A stretch of DNA of 64,000 bases from JBMOGA01 sp049318625 (GTDB lineage: Bacteria > Pseudomonadota > Alphaproteobacteria > Rhizobiales > Hyphomicrobiaceae). Positions 1-10,981 of the stretch are shown piece after piece. Location: the NCBI GenBank assembly GCA_049318625.1, contig JBMOGA010000007.1, forward strand, positions 1 through 64,000, given 5' to 3'. Each line of letters starts with the position of its first letter. The stretch's first letter is position 1. Made by a program: the position numbers and the translations under genes. The notes under the pieces were generated by a model that saw only the letters and a list, made by a program, of their open reading frames with translations, made no database searches and was not told the DNA's origin.

Positions 1-475
1 CGCCAAGGCGAAGGGCGGAACGCCGGTGCTCGGCATCTGCAACGGCTTCCAGGTGTTGTGCGAGTCCGGCTTGTTGCCGGGCGTGCTCCAGCGCAATGCC
101 TCGCTGCAGTTCGTCTGCCGCGACGTGTGGTTGAAGGTGGAACAGCCGGATACGCTGTTCACCGGGCGTTACGCGGCCGGCGAGGTGATCCGCGTGCCGA
201 TCGCCCACGGCGACGGCAATTATTTCGCCGACGCGGCCACGCTGGACCGGCTGGAGGTCGAGGGGCTCGTCGTGTTCCGCTATGTCGACGCGCAGGGCCG
301 CGTCACCGCCGAAGCCAACCCGAACGGCGCGCAGCGCAACATCGCCGGGATCTGCGACCCGACACGGCGCATCCTCGGGATGATGCCGCATCCCGAGCGC
401 CTGTTCGAGCCGATGCTCGGCGGCGTCGATGGCCGCCGCCTGTTCGAGAGTGCCGTTGCGGCCATCGCCGCCTGA
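1..475 (+). CDS. purQ: Phosphoribosylformylglycinamidine synthase subunit PurQ, 3' part only
   Basis: Glutaminase subunit of phosphoribosylformylglycinamidine synthase in de novo purine synthesis. It releases ammonia from glutamine for the PurL synthase subunit in the cytoplasmic PurL-PurQ-PurS complex. The window cuts the gene: the reading frame starts at base 2 and only the last 157 residues are present, so roughly the first third of the family's usual length (about 225 residues) is missing. The nucleophile elbow GICNGFQ carries the catalytic Cys, and the His and Glu of the triad lie in MPHPERLFEP near the C terminus. The stop lies six bases from the convergent stop of the next gene. The assignment is secure. 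Confidence 0.95.
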   Translation, partial: AKAKGGTPVLGICNGFQVLCESGLLPGVLQRNASLQFVCRDVWLKVEQPDTLFTGRYAAGEVIRVPIAHGDGNYFADAATLDRLEVEGLVVFRYVDAQGRVTAEANPNGAQRNIAGICDPTRRILGMMPHPERLFEPMLGGVDGRRLFESAVAAIAA

Positions 476-481
476 GGCGGA

Positions 482-1462
482 TTACTCGACCTTGATCTTG
501 AGTTCGTTGATCAGCTTGCCCCACTTGGCGCGCTCGGCCGCGATGTAGGCGTTGAACGCCGCCGCATCGGAGCCGATGGTCTCGGCCACCAGCGTGCCGA
601 AGCGCTCGCGTACCGGCGCCTCCTGGCAGATCGCGCGCACATCGGTCTCGATCCGGTCGCAGATCTCCTTGGGCGTGCCCGACCTGACGCCGACGCCGAA
701 CCACGACGTGGTGTCGTAGCCCGGCAGCACATCGGCCACGGGGGCATACTCGGGGGCGAACGGCGAGCGCTTCAACGTCGTGATGCCGAGCGGCTTCACG
801 GTGCCCGCGCGGGCCTGATTGATGATCGAGGGGATGTTGTCGAACATCAGGTCGACGGTGCCGCCGACCAGGTCGTTCAACGCCGGGCCGCTGCCGCGGT
901 AGGCAACGTGGACCATGTCGACTCCGGCCATCTTCTTGAACAGCTCGGCCGACAGATGGATGGTGGTGCCGATGCCGGACGACGCATAGTTGAGCTTGCC
1001 TGGATTGGCCTTGGCGTAGGCGATCAGGTCCGCCGGCGAGTTCACCTCGAGACCTTTGCGCACGCACAGCAGGTTCGGAACGCTGACGACCTGGGTGAGC
1101 GCCGTGAAGTCCTTCTCGGGATCGAAAGCGAGGCGGTTGTAGAGAAACTGATTGGTGGTGATGTTGGGCGGGATGATCAGGATCTGCGTGCCGTCGGTCG
1201 GCCCCTTGGCCACCCGGTCCATGCCGATGTTGGCACCGGCGCCCGGCACGTTCTCGACCACCACCGGCACTTTCCACAGGATGCCGAGGCGCTCGGCGAG
1301 CACGCGACCGACGATGTCGGTTGCGCCTCCCGGCGGATAGGGAACGATCACCTTGATGGTCTGGCCGGCGGGGTAGGCCTGGGCTCTGAGCGGTGTCGCC
1401 AGCATCCCAAGTCCAGCCGCGGCTGCGCTGGCGGTAAAGGTCCGCCTCGTCAGTTTCGTCAT
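482..1462 (-). CDS. TctC/Bug-family periplasmic solute-binding protein
   Basis: Predicted periplasmic binding protein of the Bug (TctC) family, which binds small carboxylates such as tricarboxylates for uptake. It is 326 residues, the usual size. The N terminus has TRRTF followed by a hydrophobic stretch and an AQA-type cleavage site, so export may be through Tat. The family hallmark IVPYPPGGATDIVGR follows at about residues 38-52, and further on are a GANIG motif and a YASSGIGTT-type segment. The ATG at 1462 has a GGGAGGG ribosome site five bases upstream. It is the last gene of a minus-strand ABC transporter operon, 40 bases after a permease gene, and no TctA or TctB membrane partner is visible. 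The ligand cannot be read from the sequence. Confidence 0.9.
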   Translation of the reverse strand: MTKLTRRTFTASAAAAGLGMLATPLRAQAYPAGQTIKVIVPYPPGGATDIVGRVLAERLGILWKVPVVVENVPGAGANIGMDRVAKGPTDGTQILIIPPNITTNQFLYNRLAFDPEKDFTALTQVVSVPNLLCVRKGLEVNSPADLIAYAKANPGKLNYASSGIGTTIHLSAELFKKMAGVDMVHVAYRGSGPALNDLVGGTVDLMFDNIPSIINQARAGTVKPLGITTLKRSPFAPEYAPVADVLPGYDTTSWFGVGVRSGTPKEICDRIETDVRAICQEAPVRERFGTLVAETIGSDAAAFNAYIAAERAKWGKLINELKIKVE

Positions 1463-1502
1463 ATCGCCCTCCCTGATCTCTGTTCGTTGAGTCCGACCGT
1501 GC

Positions 1503-2399
1503 TCAGCCCTTCATACGCGGATCGAGCCAATCCCGCAGGCTGTCGCCGTACAGATTGAAGGCGAAAACCGCCAGCGTGATGGCAAGGCCCGGGAACAGGA
1601 TCATCCACGGCGCCTCGCGGTAGAAATCCGCCGACTGCCCGGCCAGCATCAGCCCCCAGGCCGGCGTCGGTTCGGTGACGCCGAGCCCCAGGAACGAGAG
1701 CGACGCCTCGAGCAGAATCGCCTGCGCGATGAAAGCCGTCACCATGATCAGGTAGGGCGCCATGATGTTCGGCATGATGTGACGCAGCACGATGCGGGCG
1801 TGGCTGTAGCCGGCGGCGCGGGCGGCGTCGATGTAGGGCATCTGGGCGATGGCGAGCGTGGACGAGCGGGCGACGCGCGCCATCTTGGGAAGGAACGGCA
1901 ATGCGATGGCGATGACCAGATTGAGGTCGACGCCGAACACCGGCCACTTGCCGAGCACAGCGACGACGACCATCGCCAGCACGATGATCGGGAATGCCAG
2001 CATGATGTCGACGAAACGCTGGACGACCATGTCGACGCGCCCACCGAAATAGCCCGACGTGGCCCCGATCAAGGCCCCGAGCGTGCAGCCGACAATTGAT
2101 GAGAGCACACCGACCGCGAGGGCGGTGCGGGCGCCGTAGACGATGCGCGAGAAGACGTCGCGGCCGAACTGGTCGGTGCCAAACAGATGCTCGGCCGAGG
2201 GTGCACCCAGCATCACGGCGAAGTCGATCTCCTCCGGATCATAGGGTGCGATCTGGCGGGCGAACACGGCGAAGGCCACATACATCGCGATGATGACGAA
2301 GCCGATGACGCCGAGCGGTTGCTGGCGGATGAACATGAGGATGGCGCTCGGCCGGCGCGGAAGCGTCGGGGCGGCGGGTCTGGCGGCGGTGTCGGCCAT
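1503..2399 (-). CDS. ABC transporter permease, DppC/OppC type
   Basis: Inner-membrane permease of a peptide/nickel-type ABC importer. The 298-residue protein has an N-terminal helix (about residues 20-45 with IGFVIIAMYVAF) and a C-terminal BPD_transp_1 block of about five further helices. The cytoplasmic EAA-type loop that docks the ATPase is seen as AARAAGYSHARIVLRHIMPN. I chose the ATG at 2399 over a GTG six bases upstream because a GAGG ribosome site sits five bases before the ATG. The gene begins seven bases after the stop of the partner permease, so the two are surely co-transcribed. The substrate is unknown; the family includes dipeptide, oligopeptide, nickel and glutathione importers. 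Confidence 0.93.
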   Translation of the reverse strand: MADTAARPAAPTLPRRPSAILMFIRQQPLGVIGFVIIAMYVAFAVFARQIAPYDPEEIDFAVMLGAPSAEHLFGTDQFGRDVFSRIVYGARTALAVGVLSSIVGCTLGALIGATSGYFGGRVDMVVQRFVDIMLAFPIIVLAMVVVAVLGKWPVFGVDLNLVIAIALPFLPKMARVARSSTLAIAQMPYIDAARAAGYSHARIVLRHIMPNIMAPYLIMVTAFIAQAILLEASLSFLGLGVTEPTPAWGLMLAGQSADFYREAPWMILFPGLAITLAVFAFNLYGDSLRDWLDPRMKG

Positions 2400-2406
2400 G
2401 GTCACC

Positions 2407-3366
2407 TCAACTCAGCCGGATGCGCGGATCGAGAAGGCCGTACAGCACGTCGACGATAATGTTCACGACGATGAAGATCACGGCGATCAGCAGGACGAGG
2501 CCCTGGATCAGGGTGAAGTCGCCTCGTGTGGTGGCGTCGACGAACAGTTTGCCGATGCCGTTCAGGTTGAACACCTGCTCGGTGACGACGAGGCCGCCGA
2601 TCAGGAACGCGAACTCGAGGCCGACCACCGTGACAACCGGCAGCAAGGCGTTGCGCAAGGCATGGCGTCGGACGACGAGGGCGCGGTAGACGCCCTTGGC
2701 GCGGGCCGTGCGGATATAGTCCTCGCGCAGGACTTCGAGCAGCGCCGATCGCATCATGCGGGTGGCGACGGCGGCGTAGCGGTAGCCGACCGAGAGTGCG
2801 GGGAAAATCAGCGCGGTCAGGTTGGCCACCGGATCCTGGAAGATCGAGACGTAGCCGATCTTCGGCAGCCAGTTGAACAGCGACAGCAAGGCCAGGATCA
2901 TCAGCATGCCGAGCCAGAAACTCGGGATGGCCAGTCCCGAAACGGCAATGATGCGGACGAGATAGTCGATCCAGGTATCCCTGTAGACGGCCGACAGGAT
3001 GCCGAGTGGCAGGGCGATCAGCAGAGCGATGATGGTGGCCATGACGGCGACCTGGAACGAGACCGGGAAGCGGATCGCGATTTCCTCGGACACCGGCTGG
3101 CCGGTCCACAACGAGCGGCCGAGATCGAGGCGGGCGAGACCCGTCATGTAGTCGACGAACTGAACGTGCAGCGGCTTGTCGAGGCCGAGGCGCTTGCGCT
3201 CGGCCTGGATCGTGGCCTCGGTGATCGGTGCGCCGTCGGCGCGCAGCTTCACCACCACAGGGTCGCCCGGCACGACGCGGATCAGGAAGAACGTCACCAC
3301 GGCGACGCCGATGAGCGTCGGGATGGCGAGCACAATCCGTCGCGCGAGAAAGGACAACATCTGCAT
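2407..3366 (-). CDS. ABC transporter permease, DppB/OppB type
   Basis: First membrane subunit of the same peptide-type ABC importer. The family opening is clear: FLARRIVLAIPTLIGVAVV followed by FFLIRVVPGDPV, that is, a first membrane helix and then the periplasmic loop of DppB proteins. About six helices and the ATPase-docking segment RTARAKGVYRALVVRRHALR follow, and the protein ends with LLDPRIRLS, as is common in the family. The start is uncertain. GTG at 3399, ATG at 3366 (MQMLSF) and ATG at 3360 are in frame, and none has a good ribosome site. I take 3366 because family members begin a few residues before FLxRR. It lies between the binding-protein gene and the DppC-type permease, on the same strand. 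Confidence 0.9.
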   Translation of the reverse strand: MQMLSFLARRIVLAIPTLIGVAVVTFFLIRVVPGDPVVVKLRADGAPITEATIQAERKRLGLDKPLHVQFVDYMTGLARLDLGRSLWTGQPVSEEIAIRFPVSFQVAVMATIIALLIALPLGILSAVYRDTWIDYLVRIIAVSGLAIPSFWLGMLMILALLSLFNWLPKIGYVSIFQDPVANLTALIFPALSVGYRYAAVATRMMRSALLEVLREDYIRTARAKGVYRALVVRRHALRNALLPVVTVVGLEFAFLIGGLVVTEQVFNLNGIGKLFVDATTRGDFTLIQGLVLLIAVIFIVVNIIVDVLYGLLDPRIRLS

Positions 3367-3432
3367 CGGTCGAACCGCGGTGACGCTTGAAAGGAACACG
3401 GGCGGAGCCGGCTGGCCCCGCCCGCCGTTTCG

Positions 3433-5019
3433 TTACTGATCGAGCCAGACGTTCGAGAGATCCTGCCCAGTGAAGTGGGCGGCATGCAGCTCCCAGCCCT
3501 TGATCTTGGCGTTCAGCACGACGATGCGCTGCCACCAATACAGCATGCCGGCGTAGGCCTGATCGATGACACGCTTGTCGAACTCGTGGGCCAGCTTCAG
3601 CCGCTCGGCCGGATCGATCGTGCGGGACTGCTTGTCGAACAACTCGTCCAGCACGGTGTCCTCGTGGCCGGCGAGCGAGATCGACGACTTCTTCGACGTC
3701 AGCAGCTTCTGGAACTGCAGCGAGGGATCATCGACGTAGTCGGCGATGAACTCGATCGTGGCGTCGAAGTTGCGTTCCTTCTGGGCGTCGAAATAGAGCT
3801 TGGTCTCGAGTTGCTGATGGTCGGTCTCGACGCCGATCCGGCGCCACTGGTCGACCACGTAGATCCCCATCGGCGTGTAGGGCTCGGCGACGTTGCGGTT
3901 GACCAGCTTGATCTTGAGGTTCTCGACACCGGCCTCCTTGAGCAGGCGCTTGGCCTCCTCGCGGGCCTTGGCGGCATCCTTCGCGTAGCCCGGCAGCTTG
4001 ACCAGTTCAGCTTCCGGAAGGGCCCACTCCGAACCCGTCCGCGTGAAGCCGCCGACGAACTTCAGCATCGAGATCTTCGAGAGGGCCGTGGAGCCGCCCC
4101 AACGGTCGATGGCCATCGTCAGCGCGCGGCGGACGCGGACATCGTCGAACGGCTTCTTCTGGGTGTTGAACACGAGCAGCAGACCCGTCGTCCACGGTCC
4201 TTCCATGACCGTGACCTTGTCCTTCATCGCTTCGACGAGCTGATCGCGCTCCTTCGGCGTGCGGCCGCGGAACTCGGCGTCGAACTGGCCGCCCTGCATG
4301 CCGGGGACCACCGCATTCGACTTGACGATGTAGACCTTATAGCCGTCGAGGTAGGGCTTGCCCGGCTCGAAGTATCCGTCGAAGCGCGCGCCCTCGTACG
4401 ACGAGCCCTTGGTGTATTCCTTGAATTTGAACGGCCCGGTGCCCAGCACCTCGGTCTCCGGGTATCGGGGGTTCTCGGCGAGCTTCTTCGCCGAGTAGAC
4501 GCAGTTGAAGGGCGAGGCGAAGTTGTTCATCATCGACGCGTTCGGGGCGGACAGCTTGAACACGACCGTGCCCGCATCCGGGGTATCAATGGACGTGATC
4601 TCGCGGTGCAACGCCTGGCGTGCGGAGACGATGCCCGCCGGCGGCTTGACGATCCGCTCGTAGCTGGCCTTGACGTCGGCCGAGGTCATCGGCGAACCGT
4701 CATGGAACTTCACGTTGTCGTGCAGCTTGAAGGTATAGGTCAGGCCGTCCTTCGACATCTCCCACGACTTGGACAGATCGCCGGTGATTTCGAGCTTCTT
4801 GTTCACGTCGCCGCGAAACCGCAGAAGCCCGTTGTAGGCCGGCGCCACCGGATGGATGGTCGCGAAGGTCGTTGTCGCATGGCAATCGAGCGTCGGCGGC
4901 TCGGCGACGATCGAGAAGCTGAGAACTCCGCCGCGTTTCGGTGTCTGCGCTTCGACCGGCGCGGCCAGCATGGCTCCGGCCGACGCCGCCAGTACGAGGT
5001 TCAAGATCAGGCGCTTCAT
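3433..5019 (-). CDS. ABC transporter periplasmic binding protein, SBP_bac_5 family
   Basis: Periplasmic ligand-binding protein of a peptide/nickel-type ABC importer. It has 528 residues, including a Sec signal peptide of about 24 residues (MKRLILNLVLAASAGAMLAA...VEA). Family landmarks are KRGGVLSFSIVAEPPTLD at the mature N terminus, LHDNVKFHDGSPMTSADV at about residue 100, and VRRALTMAIDR in the second lobe. The ATG at 5019 is supported by GGGAG nine bases upstream and by the signal peptide; a longer in-frame reading to 5217 runs into the ATPase gene and is rejected. It sits 53 bases downstream of the ATPase gene and upstream of both permeases, so the importer is complete. The ligand is not predictable from the sequence. 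Confidence 0.93.
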   Translation of the reverse strand: MKRLILNLVLAASAGAMLAAPVEAQTPKRGGVLSFSIVAEPPTLDCHATTTFATIHPVAPAYNGLLRFRGDVNKKLEITGDLSKSWEMSKDGLTYTFKLHDNVKFHDGSPMTSADVKASYERIVKPPAGIVSARQALHREITSIDTPDAGTVVFKLSAPNASMMNNFASPFNCVYSAKKLAENPRYPETEVLGTGPFKFKEYTKGSSYEGARFDGYFEPGKPYLDGYKVYIVKSNAVVPGMQGGQFDAEFRGRTPKERDQLVEAMKDKVTVMEGPWTTGLLLVFNTQKKPFDDVRVRRALTMAIDRWGGSTALSKISMLKFVGGFTRTGSEWALPEAELVKLPGYAKDAAKAREEAKRLLKEAGVENLKIKLVNRNVAEPYTPMGIYVVDQWRRIGVETDHQQLETKLYFDAQKERNFDATIEFIADYVDDPSLQFQKLLTSKKSSISLAGHEDTVLDELFDKQSRTIDPAERLKLAHEFDKRVIDQAYAGMLYWWQRIVVLNAKIKGWELHAAHFTGQDLSNVWLDQ

Positions 5020-5071
5020 CGGTGCATTTCTCCCAGTTGCTTTTTTCTTGGTTGGCACGAGACGTCCCCGG

Positions 5072-7147
<2,076 letters not shown>

Positions 7148-7500
7148 TCGCCGTCCTCCCTTGAGTGCGCTCGGGCTTACCGCCTCTTGCCGGAACGATA
7201 TCCGGTTGCACGCCTTCCCAGGTGGTTAGCGTAACCCGGCCTCGGAGTTCAAGTTTTTTGCGCTGGCAGGGTTGCTTTCCCGGCGGATCTCCCGATGGCA
7301 TCGCCGATCTTTGGAGGGCGGCGGACGTCAGGGACTGCCGGTGCGGGCCGGTCGGGAGACCGCGCTGCCGAACGGCCACAGCCGTCGGCCCGCCGCGCAT
7401 GTCGGCCACAGGCCCGGCAGGAACGGCTGGCACGAAAAATCGGTCCAACCTATAACAACGGCGAAGCGCCTTGGAGGGCGCCGCCCAGGGAGGGAACTCG
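7148..7500. other. Divergent intergenic region between two transport genes
   Basis: This 353-base stretch lies between the TTG start of the double ATPase (minus) and the GTG start of a second binding protein (plus), so it must hold the promoters of both. Two strong ribosome sites lie at its ends: AGGGAGG just above 7147 on the minus strand, and AGGGAGGG at 7487-7494 on the plus strand. It contains a T-rich run near 7252-7260. I see no RNA gene or convincing operator in it. Confidence 0.6.
7427..7456 (+). promoter_or_regulatory. Possible sigma-70-type promoter for the 7501 binding-protein gene
   Basis: CTGGCA (7427-7432) and TATAAC (7451-7456) are separated by 18 bases and lie 45 bases before the GTG start. 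The -10 element is good and the -35 element is poor. This is inference from pattern only. Confidence 0.3.
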
Positions 7501-9111
7501 GTGACCTCGAGCTCGTTGCTCCTATGCGTGGGGCGCCTTCTCGCCTTGGTGGGCGCGCTACTGGTCGCGCCGCTGGCCGAGGCCCGCACGATCAAGTGGG
7601 CCCGCTCGTCCGACGCCCTCACCCTCGATCCCCACTCGCAGAACGAAGGGCCGACGATCACGCTGGCCCATCAGATCTACGAGCCGCTGATCGTCCGCGA
7701 CCCGCAGGGGCGTTTCCGGCCGGCGCTCGCCGAGAGCTGGACGCTGACCAGCGACCCGCTCGTCTGGGAGTTCCGCCTGCGCAAGGGCGTCCAGTTTCAC
7801 GACGGCGCCTCGTTCACCGTCGACGACGTTATCTTCTCCTACGACCGGGCCCGCCAGCCGGCGTCCGGCATGCGCTGGCTGCTGACCTCGATCGACCAGT
7901 TCATCAAGGTTGACGATCACACCCTGCGCATCAAGACGAAGTCCCCCAACCCGCTGCTCCCGAACAACCTCACGGACCTGTTCATCGTCTCCAAGGCGTG
8001 GACGACGCGGAACAAGTCGGTGGCCGTGCACGATCTGAAAATCGCCGACGAGCCGTTCATGGCCCGCCATGCCAACGGCACCGGCCCGTTCGTGGTGGTG
8101 CGCCGCGATCCCGGCGTGCGGACCGAGTTGAAGCGCCACGACGGGTATTGGGAGAAGAGCCCCGAGGGCCGGGAGGTGACCGAAGTGGTCTACCTGCCGA
8201 TCCCCACCGATGCCCAGCGGATCGCCGCCCTGCTCGCTGGCGAGGTCGATTTCGTCCAGGACGTTCCGGTGCAGGACATCGAGCGCTTGCGTCAGCAGGC
8301 CGGCATGGCGGTGCGGATCGGGCCCGAGAACCGCTCGATCTTTCTCGGCATGAACGTCGGCGGCCGCGAGCTCGCCTCTTCCGACATCCGCGACCGCAAT
8401 CCTTTCGCGGACAAACGCGTGCGGCAGGCCATGAACATGACGGTGAACCGGCAGGCGATCCAGCGCACCGTGATGCGGGGACAATCGCTGCCGACCGGCA
8501 TCATCGCGCCGCCCGGTGTCAACGGCTACACGGTGGACCTCGACAAGATCCCGCCGGTCGATGCGGCCAAGGCCAAGACCCTGCTCGCGGACGCCGGTTA
8601 TCCCGACGGCTTTACGGTGACGATGCATTGCTCCAACGACCGCTACGTCAACGACGAAGCGATCTGCCGGGCGATCGCCGCGCAACTGGCGCCGATCGGG
8701 ATCCGCGTCAGCCTGGTGACGCAGACGCGGTCGCTGCACTTCCCGATGATCCAGGCCAATCCGCCGACGGCCGACTTCTATCTGCTCGGCTGGGGCGTGC
8801 CGACGTTCGACAGCGCCTATATCTTCTCGCTGCTGTACCATACCCGTACCGACAAGCTCGGCACCTGGAACGGGACGCGTTATTCCAACCCCGACCTCGA
8901 CAAGCTGATCGTCAGCCTGGACAGCGAGATCGATCCCGGCCGGCGCAACGACATCATGCAGCGGATCTGGGTGCGTCTGCAGGACGAACTGATCTATCTC
9001 CCGCTGCACATCCAGACGATCGCCTACGCCATGCCGGCCGACCTGGAGTTGCCGGTGGACGTCTCGAACCAGCCGAAGCTCAAGCTCGCCCGGTTCAAGA
9101 AGCCCGGCTGA
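7501..9111 (+). CDS. ABC transporter periplasmic binding protein, SBP_bac_5 family (second copy)
   Basis: Second peptide-type ABC binding protein, divergent from the ABC operon. It has 536 residues with a signal peptide of about 28 residues ending LAEA. Landmarks are IKWARSSDALTLDPHSQNEG at the mature N terminus, RLRKGVQFHDGASFTVDDV near residue 95, and VRQAMNMTVNRQAIQ in lobe two. The GTG at 7501 is chosen because AGGGAGGG ends six bases before it; an in-frame TTG at 7471 would put this ribosome site inside the gene. No separate permease or ATPase follows. It may therefore share the membrane complex encoded at 2399-7147, which would give one importer two ligand specificities; this is inference. 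Confidence 0.92.
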   Translation: MTSSSLLLCVGRLLALVGALLVAPLAEARTIKWARSSDALTLDPHSQNEGPTITLAHQIYEPLIVRDPQGRFRPALAESWTLTSDPLVWEFRLRKGVQFHDGASFTVDDVIFSYDRARQPASGMRWLLTSIDQFIKVDDHTLRIKTKSPNPLLPNNLTDLFIVSKAWTTRNKSVAVHDLKIADEPFMARHANGTGPFVVVRRDPGVRTELKRHDGYWEKSPEGREVTEVVYLPIPTDAQRIAALLAGEVDFVQDVPVQDIERLRQQAGMAVRIGPENRSIFLGMNVGGRELASSDIRDRNPFADKRVRQAMNMTVNRQAIQRTVMRGQSLPTGIIAPPGVNGYTVDLDKIPPVDAAKAKTLLADAGYPDGFTVTMHCSNDRYVNDEAICRAIAAQLAPIGIRVSLVTQTRSLHFPMIQANPPTADFYLLGWGVPTFDSAYIFSLLYHTRTDKLGTWNGTRYSNPDLDKLIVSLDSEIDPGRRNDIMQRIWVRLQDELIYLPLHIQTIAYAMPADLELPVDVSNQPKLKLARFKKPG

Positions 9112-9144
9112 CGGCTGGCGCGCAGCCCGAGCAGCCCCATCGCC

Positions 9145-9834
9145 TCAATCGACGTAGACGACCCGGTTCGACGCCATCAGTTCGGCGATGCTTTCCAGAT
9201 GGGTCAACCCGGTGGCGATGCGCGCCTGCACCTTCTGCTCGGCGACGCGGATTTCGTCCAGGCGCTGAATGATGGTGTCCAGCATCTCGCGGGCGACAAC
9301 GACGACGCCGTCGCGATCACCGACCAGGACGTCGCCGGGGCGGACCGTGACACCGCCCGCGACGATCGGAAAGCCGACACGACCCGGACCCGAGCGGACG
9401 CAGGAGTTCGGTGTGATGCCGCGCGAGAAACACGGCAGACCGGCGCCGACGATGCCGTCGGCGTCGCGCGCCATGCCGTCGATCACGATGGCGGCGAGAC
9501 CGGCATTGCGTCCCATCAGGCAGATGTTGTCACCGACGACAGCGGTCGAGAGAAATCCGTCGGCGGCGGCAACAATGACGTCGCCCGGCTTGGCGAGCGA
9601 CAGCGCCGCCATGATGGCGAGATTGTCCGAGGGCCCGGTTTCGCAGGGCAGCGCCACGCCGACGAACTGAGCCTTCGCCGGATCCACGGCCTTGATGGCG
9701 CTGTCGAGCGCGCCGCGGCCCTCCAAGGCGTCGACGATGTGGCCGGTCTGCGCGCCTGCAAGCTTGGCGATCTTGGCCGGGTCGGGGCGTTCGAACGCAC
9801 GGCGGACGACGAGAAGCGGCGGATCTTGCAGCAT
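9145..9834 (-). CDS. RraA-like / 4-hydroxy-4-methyl-2-oxoglutarate aldolase family protein
   Basis: Cytoplasmic 229-residue protein of the RraA/HMG-aldolase (ProA) fold. Members split 4-hydroxy-4-methyl-2-oxoglutarate or oxaloacetate with a divalent metal, or inhibit RNase E. The family C-terminal block is clear (GGVTVRPGDVLVGDRDGVVVV), as is the substrate/metal segment GMARDADGI. At about 229 residues it matches the aldolase branch better than the ~160-residue RraA regulator. The ATG at 9834 has GGGAG eight bases upstream, and the longer frame to 9948 lacks such support. It lies convergent to the 7501 binding protein, so a link to ring-compound degradation is possible but not shown by its neighbours. 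Confidence 0.82.
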   Translation of the reverse strand: MLQDPPLLVVRRAFERPDPAKIAKLAGAQTGHIVDALEGRGALDSAIKAVDPAKAQFVGVALPCETGPSDNLAIMAALSLAKPGDVIVAAADGFLSTAVVGDNICLMGRNAGLAAIVIDGMARDADGIVGAGLPCFSRGITPNSCVRSGPGRVGFPIVAGGVTVRPGDVLVGDRDGVVVVAREMLDTIIQRLDEIRVAEQKVQARIATGLTHLESIAELMASNRVVYVD

Positions 9835-10039
9835 GGGCGATTCTCCCGGTTTGTTCGTGGCCAGTTTGGCAATTTCGGCGGCCGGGACCAGCCCGCTTGC
9901 GTGCAGAGCCGACAGCCGCCGATTGCGGAGCGATCGTAGCTGCGCCATACACCGGCCTGCAAATCCCCTCTTGCCGCCGAACGAGGGTGGCAGAGGCGAT
10001 TTGCTCGCGTATCATGACGCGGCTTCCCGAACGGATTCC

Positions 10040-10960
10040 ATGGACATCTATCTTCCCGTCGCCGAACTTTCGATGAACCTGCTGCTGCTGTTCGGCATCG
10101 GGCTGGCGGTCGGCGTGCTTTCGGGCATGTTCGGGATCGGCGGCGGGTTCATCATGACGCCCCTGCTGATTTTCCTCGGTGTGCCACCGGCCATCGCGGT
10201 CGGTACCGGCGCCAGTCAGGTGGTGGCGTCGTCGGTTGCCAGCGCGCTCGGCCACTGGCGGCGCGACAACGTCGATCTGAAGATGGGCGTCCTGCTCATC
10301 GGGGGCGGTCTCGTCGGCGCGATCAGCGGCGTTTTCGTGCAGACCCTGCTGCGCCGTCTCGGTCAACTCGACCTCGTGATCTCGCTGACCTATGTGGTCG
10401 TGCTCGGGGTGATCGGCACGTTGATGCTGAGCGAGAGCATCCAGACGTTCCGCCGCTCGCGCGGCGGGGGCAAGACGTCGTCACGCAAAGCCGGGCAGCA
10501 CACCTGGGTGCAAGGGCTGCCGCTGAAGCAGCGGTTCCACAAGTCGAAGCTCTATGCCAGTGCCATCCCGCCGGTCCTGATCGGGCTGCTGGTCGGCTGG
10601 CTGACCGCCATCATGGGTGTTGGCGGCGGGTTCCTGATCGTCCCGGCGTTGATCTACCTGATGAGCGTGCCGACGCGCGTCGCCATCGGCACGAGCGTGT
10701 TCCAGATCGTTTTCCTGACCGGCATCACGACCATCCTGCAGGCGGTCCAGAACAAGACGGTCGACGTTATGCTGGCCTTCCCGCTGATGGTCGGCGGGGT
10801 GATCGGCGCCCAGTACGGTATCGATATTGGGCAGCGTCTCAACGCCGTGCAACTGCGCGGATTGCTGGCGGCTCTCGTCCTGCTGGTTGCACTGCGGATG
10901 GCGATCGACCTGGCGCTGACGCCGGCCGACCTCTATTCGATCCAGCGCTATCCTTACTGA
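10040..10960 (+). CDS. TSUP-family permease (TauE/SafE-like sulfite or organosulfonate exporter)
   Basis: Inner-membrane protein of 306 residues with about eight hydrophobic segments. The two family repeats are diagnostic: GMFGIGGGFIMTP at about residues 29-41, and GVGGGFLIVP in the second half. Each is preceded by a glycine-rich helix. TSUP proteins carry sulfite, sulfonates or other small anions; the substrate is not readable here. The start at 10040 puts the first membrane helix at residue ~12. Its stop is convergent with elongation factor P, with three bases between. A molybdoenzyme resembling a sulfite oxidising complex lies 3 kb away, so sulfite export is an attractive but unproven role. 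Confidence 0.88.
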   Translation: MDIYLPVAELSMNLLLLFGIGLAVGVLSGMFGIGGGFIMTPLLIFLGVPPAIAVGTGASQVVASSVASALGHWRRDNVDLKMGVLLIGGGLVGAISGVFVQTLLRRLGQLDLVISLTYVVVLGVIGTLMLSESIQTFRRSRGGGKTSSRKAGQHTWVQGLPLKQRFHKSKLYASAIPPVLIGLLVGWLTAIMGVGGGFLIVPALIYLMSVPTRVAIGTSVFQIVFLTGITTILQAVQNKTVDVMLAFPLMVGGVIGAQYGIDIGQRLNAVQLRGLLAALVLLVALRMAIDLALTPADLYSIQRYPY

Positions 10961-10981
10961 GCGCTAATCCTTCGAGCGCTC
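10959..10981. terminator. Small inverted repeat at the convergent ends of the TSUP gene and efp
   Basis: GAGCGCT and AGCGCTC form a 7-bp stem around a 9-base loop, overlapping both stop codons. There is no clear U run on either strand, so its role in termination is uncertain. Confidence 0.3.
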